DNA of 64,000 nucleotides from Symsagittifera roscoffensis (Eukaryota; Xenacoelomorpha; Acoela; Convolutidae), in the NCBI RefSeq assembly GCF_963678635.1, contig NC_087068.1, positions 59,706,872 through 59,770,871 on the forward strand. The letters run 5' to 3'. Both the position numbers and the translations under genes were made by a program. Shown here one piece after another: positions 24,001 through 30,599 of the stretch. Under the pieces are notes generated by a model. It worked only from the letters and a program-made list of their open reading frames with translations, ran no database searches and was not told the DNA's origin. Position 1 is the stretch's first letter, and each line of letters begins with the position of its first letter.

Positions 24001-25838
24001 TCATATACTTGTGTTGAATAATTCCAATTGACAAAGGATAAAATAGCAACGCAACAAAACTCACGAAGAGTTAACAAAATCGATAATTCTTTTACAGATT
24101 AACTTTGAGCTGAAAAAAAGTTTTGAAGAACCCATACTCAAAACAATTAGCCGAAGAAGAGGAAGAAAACTGATATACTTAAATTGGAGTAAATTCACAA
24201 CCAAGTTAAAAACAAATTTGGAGTGGAACAAGCATTTAAAAACCAGACAAGCTCAATATTTGTCTGTTAGTTGAAGAAAGTACAGATTGAGATGATCACC
24301 AATTTCAGTCATCCTGTGCACTAAAATATTTACAGGAAAAAGTCTAGTACCAGGTTTTGTTAACCGCAAGGGCAGTTAATTCTTGAGGAGCGTTTCGAAA
24401 TTTTTAGACTTACTTAAGAGTTTCACCATTCGATTAGGTTTACTGTTGAGGAGTCAAAAACCATTCATTTGAATAATGAATCTATGGCAAAATGAAGATT
24501 TGAAATAACATGCGGTCCGGGTGAAAGCAATCCTCTCTGCTTTCTATCGATTAACCAACTCTTTTTAAGGGGGGTAAATTCAGAATTGCGTTCTACAGCT
24601 AAAAAAAATACTTGGTAGATAAAATGGTTCATACAGCTAAAAAAAGGTTTAAGCTTTTGTTGCGTTTCAATGTGACCTTATTATTATGTTCGTCTTTCGG
24701 GTTTCCAAATGAGGTGATCTTTGCGCTATTTCATTAAGGATCAAATAAGCAACTGAACAAAACTTACGAAGCGAAAACAAGGCTGACAATCTTAGAGCAG
24801 ACACCAGTTGAGCCGAAAAAGATGATTTTATAAAAAAGTGAAGTCCCACCGTACACAACAATGGACAACACTTGCACTTGCAACTACAATGAAATTTGTT
24901 TACAGCACAAGAAAAATCAGTGATGTGGCAACAAAGACGACAATCTTTGAGCAGACACCAACTGAACGGAACAGTAGTTAAATTCGAATTTTCATGAAAC
25001 TGAGCATGTCAGCTGCACAGTGATTCAAATGATTGTGTTAAACTAGTTGTTAACCCAAAAAAAGGCTGAATTCCGATTTGATGACGCTTGCTAATCGCAA
25101 GCGTAAACGTCCTGTTCCAGACACGTAACTAATTGTTGTTACCTAGAATTGCTTGGGACCCACAACTTGGATGCATTAGTCTCTTCGTGGTATCTTCTCA
25201 GCCCCACCAGTGGAAGGGCAAAGATGGCGAACCCAATCAGAAGAGATGCCCAGGGGTATCTTCCACAAAACCCTCCGATTCTAAAACCATAATTAAAACA
25301 TATGCACCTTAAATCTTAAGCAAACCTTTTTTGGGGCAGTTTTCTTTGGTTTTTGAGCGTTTCATAAAAATGAGGGGCCAAGCTTTCACATAGCTTTTGG
25401 TAGGGAAGCAATCATCTGTCTTGTCTTGTCCCTTGCTATTTTATTTACTCATTTGACGGGGTTAGGCTTCGAGGTATGCAAACTAGCTTCGAATAAGACT
25501 GAGTCACGCTTTGAACTCCTTTCACCACTCCCACTGATCAGTCAACCATCAGTAAATAACTGTAGTCGCTCAAAAGCTTCAATTACATTAGGACAGAAAA
25601 CAATTTAGAGCACTCAATTAAGGCCAAATACAACACTTTACTCTACTTGCCTGTGGAAGACACCTTGAACGAATGACGTAATTCTATCCGAGATTTGTTC
25701 GAGAAAGACGAAGTTGCACGCATTGAATGAATCATCTTCTTCGTCAATTGAGGACATGTCCAAATCTTTCACCAACTCCGTCTCTCCATTTTTCTTCTCC
25801 AGTTCCGTCTCTCCATTTTTCTTCTCATCGTCTGCCAT
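1..25838 (-). CDS. Patched-domain-containing (PTCHD-like) multi-pass membrane protein, 13 exons, 3' end outside window
   Basis: Thirteen exons join in phase into about 766 residues. The order matches the Patched/NPC1 family: acidic N-terminus, TM1 with a GRYPW motif, a long extracellular loop (WVPSNS, QWFPAMLRV), a five-helix sterol-sensing domain with GIGVDNMF and ITSLTDFSAFAIG, TM7, a second loop (QEDWFIPEGNYFYDY), then TM8 and TM9. Family members act as proton- or sodium-driven lipid/sterol transporters or Hedgehog-pathway-like receptors; which applies here cannot be told. The usual length is 850-950 residues, so roughly 100-150 C-terminal residues lie left of position 1. The chosen start is the ATG at 25,838 (A at -3, G at +4). 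The frame stays open back to 25,880, directly after a TAG that could instead be a splice acceptor, so an upstream exon is possible. Exon joins: complement(1..98, 782..937, 1166..1281, 7087..7254, 7745..7922, 12077..12328, 13088..13260, 14031..14154, 14366..14575, 15540..15705, 16402..16731, 25143..25280, 25651..25838). Confidence 0.9.
99..781 (-). other. Intron 12 of the Patched-domain gene
   Basis: GT-AG intron of 683 bp. It holds a run of 13-14 G followed by GTGGTGGTGGGG at about 288-312. A 118-codon open frame on the plus strand shows no recognisable protein. Nothing else seen. Confidence 0.7.
782..937 (-). CDS. Patched-domain gene exon 12 (before TM8)
   Basis: Residues 682-733: SSRMLVWF, AMDNSRAIVDSVG and AFIYSRILLTWEGFT, the conserved stretch just before TM8 in this family. 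Acceptor CTCTTTTAG; donor TTCACA|GTGAGT, phase 0. Confidence 0.88.
1166..1281 (-). CDS. Patched-domain gene exon 11 (second loop)
   Basis: Residues 643-681: DADEFIRLLNLFLQRPSGMKYERDI, equivalent to the family segment F...L..FL....G..Y..DI. The acceptor is preceded by a T-rich tract and CAG; donor ATCACG|GTCAGT, phase 0. The 5.8-kb intron above it holds the intact-looking LINE. Confidence 0.85.
1281..1780. repeat. Left half of a dispersed repeat split by the LINE
   Basis: Up to 1,780 this is intron 10 sequence. From about 1,703 it contains GGCGAAGTTGCACTTCGC (a small palindrome) and the run ending in CTGGGAAAAACTGAATGAGTA. The same text occurs at 11,565-11,630, where it continues straight into AAACTTTGAGTC, which here lies 4.5 kb away at 6,264. 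The first 400 bp contain nothing recognisable. Confidence 0.65.
1831..2772 (+). CDS. LINE ORF1 protein (L1-type RRM/Transposase_22-like RNA-binding protein)
   Basis: 313 residues, intact. The N-terminal 60 residues are Gln/Thr/Glu-rich and disordered-looking. Residues about 75-150 are charged and helical, probably a coiled coil for trimerisation. Residues about 150-230 (YIRRENVRIMGIPE, ISIAHRLP, RPIIARFANRSSRIDLL) match the RRM of L1-type ORF1 proteins. The C-terminal part (VRIFEDLTLARVKFFNMM, NVWTREGTINYKL) matches the following C-terminal domain. Such proteins coat LINE RNA and act as nucleic-acid chaperones. ORF2 starts 39 bp downstream. Many LINEs of the CR1/L2 group carry this ORF1 type. 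Confidence 0.85.
   Translation: MMENQMQESEMQTNIVAETQTENNAEDQTITTEEQTIPVLRYKDQTPSTPVRKGEKRQKIDLSPLDSIIEGGDFSRTISDTMEEKMKAIIPEIVQKIKESLKTTFEEMLNKAIGEAKLEVKNEVKRQMAWQSREMTLKALSESEVIETYIRRENVRIMGIPENATNDNRQNWESSDATTVKVIDIANKVGSNLEKSNISIAHRLPTRSQGPRPIIARFANRSSRIDLLRNKKKFKDIDELKNVRIFEDLTLARVKFFNMMKTDTRIENVWTREGTINYKLAGDSRVQTIKRLFEGGLKLKYQLADLEQCFVTN
2812..5672 (+). pseudogene. LINE ORF2: AP-like endonuclease plus reverse transcriptase, two frameshifts
   Basis: The likely start is the ATG at 2,812 (MPISVLLINARSL); the frame is open 30 bases earlier without an ATG. Endonuclease marks are INARSL, VTETWLD, GDINIDN, CLDHFITN and FADHYPVIM. RT marks are LKKAFDTLNHDIL, GVPQGSILGPLLFLLYVND and LFADDTTL (about residue 670). 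An extra A in an eight-A run at about 5,241 shifts the frame, so the first frame ends early at 5,307. The proper C-terminal text (VKHKILTVHELYIYECFKF) continues in another frame to about 5,475. A second shift there returns to a frame ending at 5,670-5,672. The undamaged protein would be about 950 residues. Inference: a recently inactivated copy. Confidence 0.88.
5673..6262 (+). other. LINE 3' UTR and microsatellite tail
   Basis: Holds the segment around 5,745-5,830 (CCAAATCCTTGTAGTTTTTG), which recurs in inverted orientation in the tandem array at 28.6-29.7 kb; a 22-A run at about 5,857; and the 3' end CCTTGGTCTATCCTCTTCAG then GAAATAAATTCTTTCTTTC. The last 150 bp match the minus-strand fragment at 31,781-31,950. 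Confidence 0.8.
6263..7086. repeat. Right half of the split repeat plus a second diverged repeat
   Basis: 6,263-6,355 (AAAACTTTGAGTCTACAAAA onward) matches 11,629-11,760. From about 6,480 to 6,840 a second repeat begins; its text (GGCCAAAATGGCAATCTTTA, then CACCCCGAGCACAAATA) is a diverged match to 21,130-21,400 in intron 2. Still intron 10; no gene seen. Confidence 0.6.
7087..7254 (-). CDS. Patched-domain gene exon 10 (second loop)
   Basis: Residues 587-643. Contains AVDYYANDEKLLWLPEEL and IDFWLTAYYGWLNQTTDASV; WL..Y..W is the family pattern and NQT is a likely glycosylation site. Acceptor AATTCATAG; donor CAAGC|GTAAGA, phase 1. Confidence 0.87.
7255..7744 (-). other. Intron 9, GC-AG type, with hairpin
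   Basis: 490-bp intron from GCAAGT to TTCATAG. It contains the foldback described separately. An alternative GT donor four bases downstream paired with a weak AAG acceptor (about 7,282) would also keep frame and add about nine residues. The GC-AG choice gives the family-like text and a better acceptor. Confidence 0.75.
7441..7528. repeat. Long hairpin (foldback) in intron 9
   Basis: Arms 7,452-7,476 and 7,492-7,516 pair at 24 of 25 positions (core GGCTCGCGAGGGATGGC) around a 15-base loop. Pairing extends imperfectly outward by about ten more bases. It is much more GC-rich than its surroundings. It could be a small foldback element or a transcribed stem-loop. Confidence 0.8.
7745..7922 (-). 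CDS. Patched-domain gene exon 9 (TM7, second loop)
   Basis: Residues 528-586. IVVVVALLLFAIGLAGTVQI is TM7; QEDWFIPEGNYFYDYIQISKQYF is the conserved start of the second extracellular loop. The reading frame into exon 10 is kept with a GC donor (TTCTTCG|GCAAGT, phase 1). The product reads AFVFFG then AVDYY, as family members do. Confidence 0.87.
9921..9985 (+). mobile_element. LINE ORF2 endonuclease N-terminal fragment
   Basis: Translates to KHLEELEALLASLDSEP, clearly related to KHSEELEALVYSLESPP at the start of ORF2 in the LINE at 1,781. It is cut off on the right by a GCGAAGCGGAGCTTCGC repeat copy. Only about 20 codons are recognisable. Confidence 0.6.
11565..11760. repeat. Uninterrupted copy of the repeat into which the LINE inserted
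   Basis: Reads GGCGAAGTTGCGCTTCGC, then CTGGGAAAAACTGAATGAGTA directly followed by AAACTTTGAGTCTACAAAAC. The two halves occur at 1,703-1,780 and 6,263-6,355, on either side of the LINE. It has a small internal duplication (TGAGTCTAC...CTAAGTGACGCA) that the split copy lacks. Confidence 0.8.
12077..12328 (-). CDS. Patched-domain gene exon 8 (TM6 and cytosolic loop)
   Basis: Residues 444-527. IIPSLRSFCLFSAFGIVG and VFLVTLFFFTGIL form TM6, followed by the family-typical YDQKREKANRNACLFCC and a cysteine-rich cytosolic loop ending LALLPVK. Acceptor TTTGCAG; donor AAA|GTAAGC, phase 0. An opposite-strand open frame over this exon is a shadow. Confidence 0.93.
12329..13087 (-). other. Intron 7
   Basis: 759-bp GT-AG intron. 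Contains a T-run and GGCGGTGGGAGGGGTTGTGG near 12,785. No repeat family or gene recognised. Confidence 0.6.
13088..13260 (-). CDS. Patched-domain gene exon 7 (TM4-TM5, GxxxD motif)
   Basis: Residues 386-443. Contains GIGVDNMFVFVAAYD, the TM4 motif with the conserved aspartate linked to proton coupling in RND-type transporters, and AGVSILITSLTDFSAFAIGAST, TM5 with its conserved TSLTD. Acceptor TGTGTGTAG; donor CCACC|GTAAGC, phase 0. Confidence 0.93.
13261..14030 (-). other. Intron 6
   Basis: 770-bp GT-AG intron with a run of about 13 C at 13,365-13,378 and a GTGGTGTGGTGTGG stretch at about 14,006. Nothing else seen. Confidence 0.6.
14031..14154 (-). CDS. Patched-domain gene exon 6 (TM3)
   Basis: Residues 345-385. 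CLVALGGIVCIVMSMAFSVG is TM3; it is followed by FAAGPLNRLLPFLLLG, the start of TM4. Acceptor GTTTTAG; donor CTAG|GTAAAC, phase 1, matching the two-base start of exon 7. Confidence 0.9.
14366..14575 (-). CDS. Patched-domain gene exon 5 (start of sterol-sensing domain, TM2)
   Basis: Residues 275-344. Contains WEQRFLDTCSEG, VYYLAVRSFSDIGGGTIKGD, then TM2 (FLGVGYILVILYLTINLG) and FLESK. This is the classical entry into the sterol-sensing domain. Acceptor TTTCTAAG; donor AGCAAG|GTACGT, phase 0. Confidence 0.9.
14576..15539 (-). other. Intron 4
   Basis: 964-bp GT-AG intron, AT-rich. Related, roughly inverted pieces occur near 14,755-14,880 and 15,140-15,300 (AACCAGAATTATCATGGTTC versus CACCATGGTAATTTTGG; TTTTGGCTTTTCTTAGTT versus ACTAAGAAAAGCCAAAA), so the intron probably contains a diverged foldback element about 550 bp long. 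Confidence 0.55.
15540..15705 (-). CDS. Patched-domain gene exon 4 (loop, LGG region)
   Basis: Residues 219-274. Contains VVQYLGGVE and IESAEAMSMTYFIQTYENRL, equivalent to the family segment before the sterol-sensing domain. Acceptor CTCTTCAG; donor CCAGAG|GTTAAT, phase 0. Confidence 0.85.
15874..16286. mobile_element. hAT-like non-autonomous element (MITE), 413 bp
   Basis: The terminal inverted repeats CAGGGGCGGATTTAGG and (complement of the right end) CAGGGGCGGATCTAGG match at 15 of 16 bases. It is flanked by a perfect 8-bp duplication AATGAGCA (15,866-15,873 and 16,287-16,294), the size hAT transposases make. Poly-C tracts sit just inside both ends. No transposase is encoded, so it was moved in trans. 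It lies in intron 3. Confidence 0.92.
16402..16731 (-). CDS. Patched-domain gene exon 3 (first extracellular loop)
   Basis: Residues 109-218, starting AVGDARMSEQWFPAM, which matches the family pattern of an acidic residue, then WF.P, then a conserved strand (RVVRVIITAD). One cysteine pair (CYHAGPQC) and a likely N-glycosylation site (NGT) are visible. Acceptor CTTTTAG; donor AAG|GTAAGT in phase 2. It follows an 8.4-kb intron full of decayed repeats. Confidence 0.9.
19800..22960 (+). pseudogene. Decayed LINE ORF2 (endonuclease and RT remnants)
   Basis: Endonuclease part from 19,850: IKFLNINRRSLNRKRGDLKEL, SETWFNY and GGGVMILIPTTLNPKL, then many stops and shifts. RT part from about 21,420: QPGPSDAPE, VALKDLSKAFDLIDH, LGFSESAIEMIGNFIS, GVPQGTVL and VKYLGVMLDQYLTLHGEV. 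Between them (about 20,950-21,410) sits the repeat also seen at 6,480-6,840. This is a different and much older family than the LINE at 1,781. Confidence 0.75.
21690..24425 (+). repeat. Tandem duplication of a 1.35-kb LINE fragment
   Basis: About 21,695-23,029 and 23,030-24,425 are near copies. Both begin TCAGAATCTGCAATTGAGAT and end with GAGGAGCGTTTCGAAA then AGACTTACTTAAGAGTTTC. The second copy keeps about 45 bp coding GPLIFNLYIKDL that the first has lost; it also has its own small internal duplication at about 23,440-23,480. Confidence 0.85.
25143..25280 (-). CDS. Patched-domain gene exon 2 (TM1)
   Basis: Residues 63-108. Contains IGGFCGRYPWASLL followed by the hydrophobic LIGFAIFALPLVGL (TM1) and the family-typical end of TM1, KLWVPSNS. 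The acceptor is GGTTTTAG and the donor is CTAG|GTAACA, phase 2. Confidence 0.9.
25281..25650 (-). other. Intron 1, GC-AG type
   Basis: 370-bp intron with donor CCACAG|GCAAGT and acceptor GGTTTTAG. No other AG/GT pair found nearby joins exon 1 to exon 2 in frame. Confidence 0.85.
25651..25838 (-). CDS. Patched-domain gene exon 1 (N-terminus)
   Basis: Codes residues 1-63: a lysine/glutamate-rich cytosolic tail with a 9-residue tandem repeat (KKNGETEL twice, a 27-bp DNA repeat), an acidic DEEDDS patch, then an amphipathic FVFLEQISDRITSFVQGVF leading to TM1. It ends in phase 2 at CCACAG followed by GCAAGTAG, a GC donor. The GT donor four bases downstream would put exon 2 in the wrong frame. The frame is also open upstream to 25,880. 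Confidence 0.8.
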
Positions 25839-25880
25839 TTTTTTCACATTGATTTTAGCAATCAGCTCTTTTGGCGTGAA

Positions 25881-27590
25881 CTAAAATCGAAAATCTAATC
25901 AATCAAATAATATAGAAGTCTTTTCGTTTCTGCCGCGAAGCAGACTATGTTATAACAGTAAAATGTGAACATAATTCCAACTATCTAGGTTATCAGTAAC
26001 GCTTGGCACTATAACTATGGCGACATTTTCATTTTGAGGCATCTAAATGTACTTTTGAGGGTACTTTTGCTTGCTTTGAGAAGTGCCTAACTGCAATTCC
26101 CGAAATATGAATACATTTGCGACAAAATAGGTAACTTTTACAACTAACTTTACTCATTATGGCCAAATTATGGCGACATTCTTGTTCGTGTTTCGAAACA
26201 GAGAAACCTTTCTAGATACATGTCTTCGTAACTCAACACTGAGCATCAAACCGCCAATTTAAATTCGACTCTTTAAGGACCTATGTTCTATCAAATTGAT
26301 AGAGGATATCTAGCAACCAGAGATGCAGATCTGATTGATTTCGGAAAATGTAGAAGGTCCATTGTTTGAATTTTGATCAAACGGACAAACAAAAGCGAAG
26401 CGGAGTTTGCATCACTTGTGATACAACAACAGCGTAGCATTGCAAGCTAGCAAGCGAAAACAAAATGAGACAAAGTATCTAAATCGAAAAAAAAGTTCAA
26501 AAAAAGATGATTGATTCAACTTATATAAAGCAGTCGAAAAACACAACCAACAGAATAAAATGAGCTTCTAGTATTAAATTAGCGACTATAAGCCGACATC
26601 ACGTGAGTAGTCGCCCATTGAGCCGAAAACAAAAAACGCCCTAGAATATATTGTCTTAAAAAATTGGAGCGATTAGGTTTGAACTTTTATGACAAACAAC
26701 TGACCTGAATTATATGAAAGACTAATAACAAATTTCTGTCCTTCAAGCAAAGCAAAACAAAATGACAATGCCGACAAAATATCAACCCAAATGATTAAGG
26801 CCGAACAAAACTCTCAATGGAGAAAAAAAGAAAATATACAAATTAATTACGGTTAGTAAATTGAGAGGTTACAGGATTTAATCAACAACAATTCCAACCA
26901 CAATGAAAATAGATTTCAGCAAAAAAAAATCAATCTAACAACTAAGCGAACAAACCATAAGCAGAAACAGCGAGAGGCCGATCATTCGATTTCTCCCGTC
27001 AGGCCGGAACTCCAAAAAAGATACGGCCGGGACTGCAACCACAGATCTTAAACTGGAAAAGCTATCGCGTTACCTCTGGAGCAAAAGGGAGAAGGGAACT
27101 GAAAGTTAGTAAGATTCAATATTTAAGAAAATTAAATTCCTTAGAAATTTGTAAAACAAAGTTGTTTACAGGAAACAAAAGTTAATTCCCGGTTACAAAA
27201 CACATGATCTCGCACGTGTAAAAAAAAGCAAAAGGTAAGTCCATTTTGCTCGTTATTCTGTGAAATCAAATCGAGTTTTGCAACTCAAATATGACATTAC
27301 TCAAAGCATTTCATAAAAAATTGTCGTACTGAAGCCCTTTCAGTCGCAACTCGGACGGCATCAAAATTTTCGAGAATAATTTCCCTTCGTTGAGAGAAAC
27401 TGGAATGATTTATTTATTGAGTTTGGTTTGACTTTGAGCGAGTAAAGCGGTCTTACAAAACATAATCAACAGGCCGTTAGAAAAGAGCAAATGAACGCAA
27501 GGAAACAGAAAAGTGATGTTTTTTGAAAAAACATCATTTTTCGAATTTAAATGGGCTTGAAGCTCCTTGAAATTCGAAAATAATTTATGA
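25881..27590. other. AT-rich region upstream of the Patched-domain gene
   Basis: No gene recognised. It contains one more diverged copy of the GCGAAGCGGAGTTTGC repeat (26,394-26,470). It may include the promoter or an upstream non-coding exon of the Patched-domain gene. No TATA box or initiator can be assigned with confidence. Confidence 0.5.
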
Positions 27591-27594
27591 TTGA

Positions 27595-28420
27595 CAGTGA
27601 AGTCCCATTTGTACCAAAATGAAAAATCGGTCCCATTTGTACCAAAATTATTCAACTCGGTTTCTGATTTATCGAATTGTGAGCCAACGAATGATTAAAT
27701 TATTTTTCTACTGTTCAAACAGAAGAAGACTAAACAGTGTAATAGTGACCGCTGCAGTCACGTCAACGTGTTGCGAGCTTGCCAACAGAGGTATAATATA
27801 CCGTATCTGGCGGATGGATAATACGGATATATTGTCGTTTAGTGTAATGCGAGCTGTTCAATTGGTAGTTTTATTTAGCGCTACTGGCTATCAATTGTAT
27901 TTAGATTGGATTCATTATTTAAGATATGTCTCGAGCGGTAAAACCTATCTTGCTTTAAAGGATGCTGGTTCCGATTCCTAGCTTCTGATATCTCTCAAGC
28001 CGATCGGCGCAAGTAAGAGCATGATTAGGATATTTTATTCAGTTAATTTGTCTCCAATTGATTTCTAGCTCGATATAAGATTCCTATGATTGGTCTTAAT
28101 TACCATCAATGTTTACATAGTTAAATAAATATATGATGCAGCTCTATTTTATCAAGGTGAATTATGTAATCTATTCGGTTCAAATGATTAATTAGAATGA
28201 ATGACATCATGAAGGGATGTCACAAGAGGGTAGGACTCTAAAAACAAAATTACAGCCGGTTATAGCCACAAAGCGGCGACGCTCGCCGACTGGCGACCTT
28301 AAACCAAGAGCTTAAAATAGTCGGCTTATTAGTCTTTGACCAAATGAATATTTTTGGTACTAACGCGATTGATTTTTTATGTTGGTACAAATGGGACTGA
28401 TTTATAATTTTGGCACTAGT
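27595..28420. repeat. Region bounded by inverted copies of GTCCCATTTGTACCAA
   Basis: The motif occurs twice in direct order at about 27,602 and 27,630, and once in reverse complement at about 28,382-28,398 (TTGGTACAAATGGGACTG). The right copy and the second left copy match over about 30 bases. This suggests the ends of a small DNA element of roughly 800 bp. The interior has a 120-codon open frame with no recognised domain. Confidence 0.45.
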
Positions 28421-28599
28421 GATTACCCACCTTGACATTTTTTTGATAAAACTTACTAGCATGTAACGCACCTCCGGTGCTTCGAATTATTAACAAGTAA
28501 TTGAAGCCGCATATATTGGAAAATAGATATGCATCCTTTGAGTATACGCAGACAGCCCCAAATTACAGGGTTCCTTATTACAAGTTTTGCGAAGTTTTT

Positions 28600-29700
28600 T
28601 ATTCAAGTTTTTTTGCAACTCCTGAGAGTACTTTTACAGTACCCAACTACAACGTTGGGAAAATCAAAGAAAAAGAAAAGATATTTTTGGAAACCAGAAA
28701 AAACGTCACACCTCAAAAACTACCAAGATTTAAGCAGTCTTATTTGAAAGCATTATACGAAATCCTTGACAGTAATCTGACAGCACTCAACTACAGGATT
28801 GGGAATCTCAATTTTGTGAATTATTTCGTAATTTGAGTTTTCTGAAAATTTCTGAAAAAATCACAAAAATCGTCGTAAAGTTGGAAAAAATCACAAAAAT
28901 CTCGTTAAGTTGGAAGCTTGAGCATTCTTAATTGAAAGCTAAATTCACCACCTCTGAGGTTACTCTGACAGCCCCCAACTAAGGGTTAAGAATTTCAGAT
29001 TTTTAATAAAGGTTTACATTAACTTTTCGGAGTTTTTTATGAAAAATGACAAAAAAAACGTCATACCTGGAAAACTATAAGGTTTTGAGCTGTCATATTT
29101 GGAGGCAAATATTGAAACACCTGAGATTACCCTGAAAGAGCCTCACTATAGAGATGGGAACTTCAAATTTGGTGACACTTTTTATATCTAAGTTCTCGGA
29201 AAATTCCTAAAAACTTCATATCTCGAAAACTACTAAGATTTGAGCAGTCATATTTAGAGGCAAGATTCGCAACCCCTGAGAATAATCTCAGTTTCCAACA
29301 AAAGGATTGAGATCTTCTCAAACTTTTCAAATTTTTTAAAATCTAAGTTTTTTTTTGAAACTTTTTGAAAAAATCAAAAAGAAAACGTCATATATCGAAA
29401 ACTACAAGGATTTGAGAAGTGAGATTTGTAGGCAAAAATTGCAAACCCTGATAGTACCCTGACGGCACCCAACTACATTGTGAGAATTTCAAACATTGAG
29501 AAACTTTTAAAAGTAAATTTTCTAGAAATATTTTAAAAAATCTCGAAAATTGCTATATCTCGTAAACTAAGAGGATTTAGTTATTCATATATGGAGGTAG
29601 AATCGCAAAACCTGGGAGAGCCTTGACAACATCCCACTATTGTTTTGCTAATTTCAAACTTGATGAAATAAACACTGAATTTAAACAGGAAAATCGAAAA
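28600..29700 (-). repeat. Degenerate tandem array of about 165-bp units related to a LINE 3' UTR
   Basis: The phrase CCTGA-G-TAC-CTGACAGCACCCAACTA recurs with changes near 28,618, 28,762, 28,950, 29,119, 29,272, 29,440 and 29,608. Each time it is followed by text like ATATCTCGAAAACTACAAGG and GATTTGAGCAGTCATATTTG. The complement of that text (CAAATCCTTGTAGTTTT) is present in the 3' UTR of the LINE at 5,787. Unit spacing varies from about 140 to 190 bp. A further unit lies at 32,070-32,180. Confidence 0.65.
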
Positions 29701-29989
29701 AAACTTGACCATTGCAATATACGATATATCTTAAACGTGCAGAAATTCTGTTGTTAAACATGGAAACATAATACGTGGAAAAGGCTAAAATATGGCGAGA
29801 TAGTGAAGCACACATTTAAATATATAATAGCTTTCAAATAAAAAACCTGGATCAAAAAGAAGCTTTTATTTTGTGACCTCTATACTTTGTCCGTTCCATA
29901 GTGGAGTTTGCCTTCCTTTTAACAAAGTAAACGTGCAGAAGAAATCAAAAAACAAACCGCAAAATAAACAAATTATGGCCTGAACAAAT

Positions 29990-30590
29990 GTACACTAGTG
30001 GGCAAAAATAAGCGCAAATTCTAGACTTTACTGTAAAATGCCCGTTTTCTATGTACATTTTGGGCAACAATTTCCTTCGCAGTTCAGTTAAAATTTTTAC
30101 ATTGACCGAGAGAAAATGATCAGAGCTAACATCTGTGAAAGTATCGATATTTGGTTTTAAATGACTTACCAATGTAATCCGGGTCTGAAAGTGCCAGTTT
30201 TCCTCATCTGCTTTAAGTTTTTTGATTCGCGTGAATAAGTAACAAAGGTCTGAATTTTGTAAAAATTTCACACTGATTGTTTCCATTTTCTCGCTAAGAG
30301 TGTTTCACGTTGTATGAACAATTTTTTTACTCCGCTTACTCAAGAAAGATTTCACTACGATGCAAAACTCAGAGCAGATGAGGAAATCTGGCACTTTCAG
30401 ACCCGGATTACATTGGTAAGTCATTGAAACCAAATATTGATACTTTCACAGATCGTAGCTGTGGTCATTTGATCTCGGACAATGTTAAAATTTTACTGAA
30501 TATTGAAAGAAATGTTGTCCAAAATGTAAATTGAAAACAGGCAATTTACCGAGTAAAATCCTGAATTTGCACTTAAATTTGTCCTTTAGT
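29990..30590. repeat. Diverged inverted duplication (arms about 220 bp)
   Basis: The complement of 29,990-30,210 and the plus strand of 30,372-30,590 share GCAGATGAGGAAA, TGGCACTTTCAGACCCGGAT, TACATTGGTAAGTCATT, ATACTTTCACAGAT and CCAAAATGTA, with scattered differences (about 80% by eye). The spacer is about 160 bp. The left arm has a 113-codon minus-strand open frame that the right arm does not keep, and no known domain is visible. Confidence 0.75.
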
Positions 30591-30599
30591 GTGAATTCT

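Larger units (their letters stand above)
16732..25142 (-). other. Intron 2, 8.4 kb, filled with decayed LINE sequence
   Basis: 16,732-18,850 is AT-rich with no recognised gene; a near-duplicate CGATTGACCCC pair lies at about 18,369-18,404. 18,850-19,260 contains short open pieces ending in LILGSSITARI, which could be the catalytic block of an esterase-type LINE ORF1 (weak). 19,800-24,430 is decayed LINE ORF2, described separately. 24,430-25,142 is AT-rich with another CTTGCTAATCGCAAG inverted repeat at about 25,088. Confidence 0.6.

Noticed and set aside
28501-28836. 111-codon open frame
   Set aside because: Falls in the degenerate tandem array; a by-product of repeat sequence.
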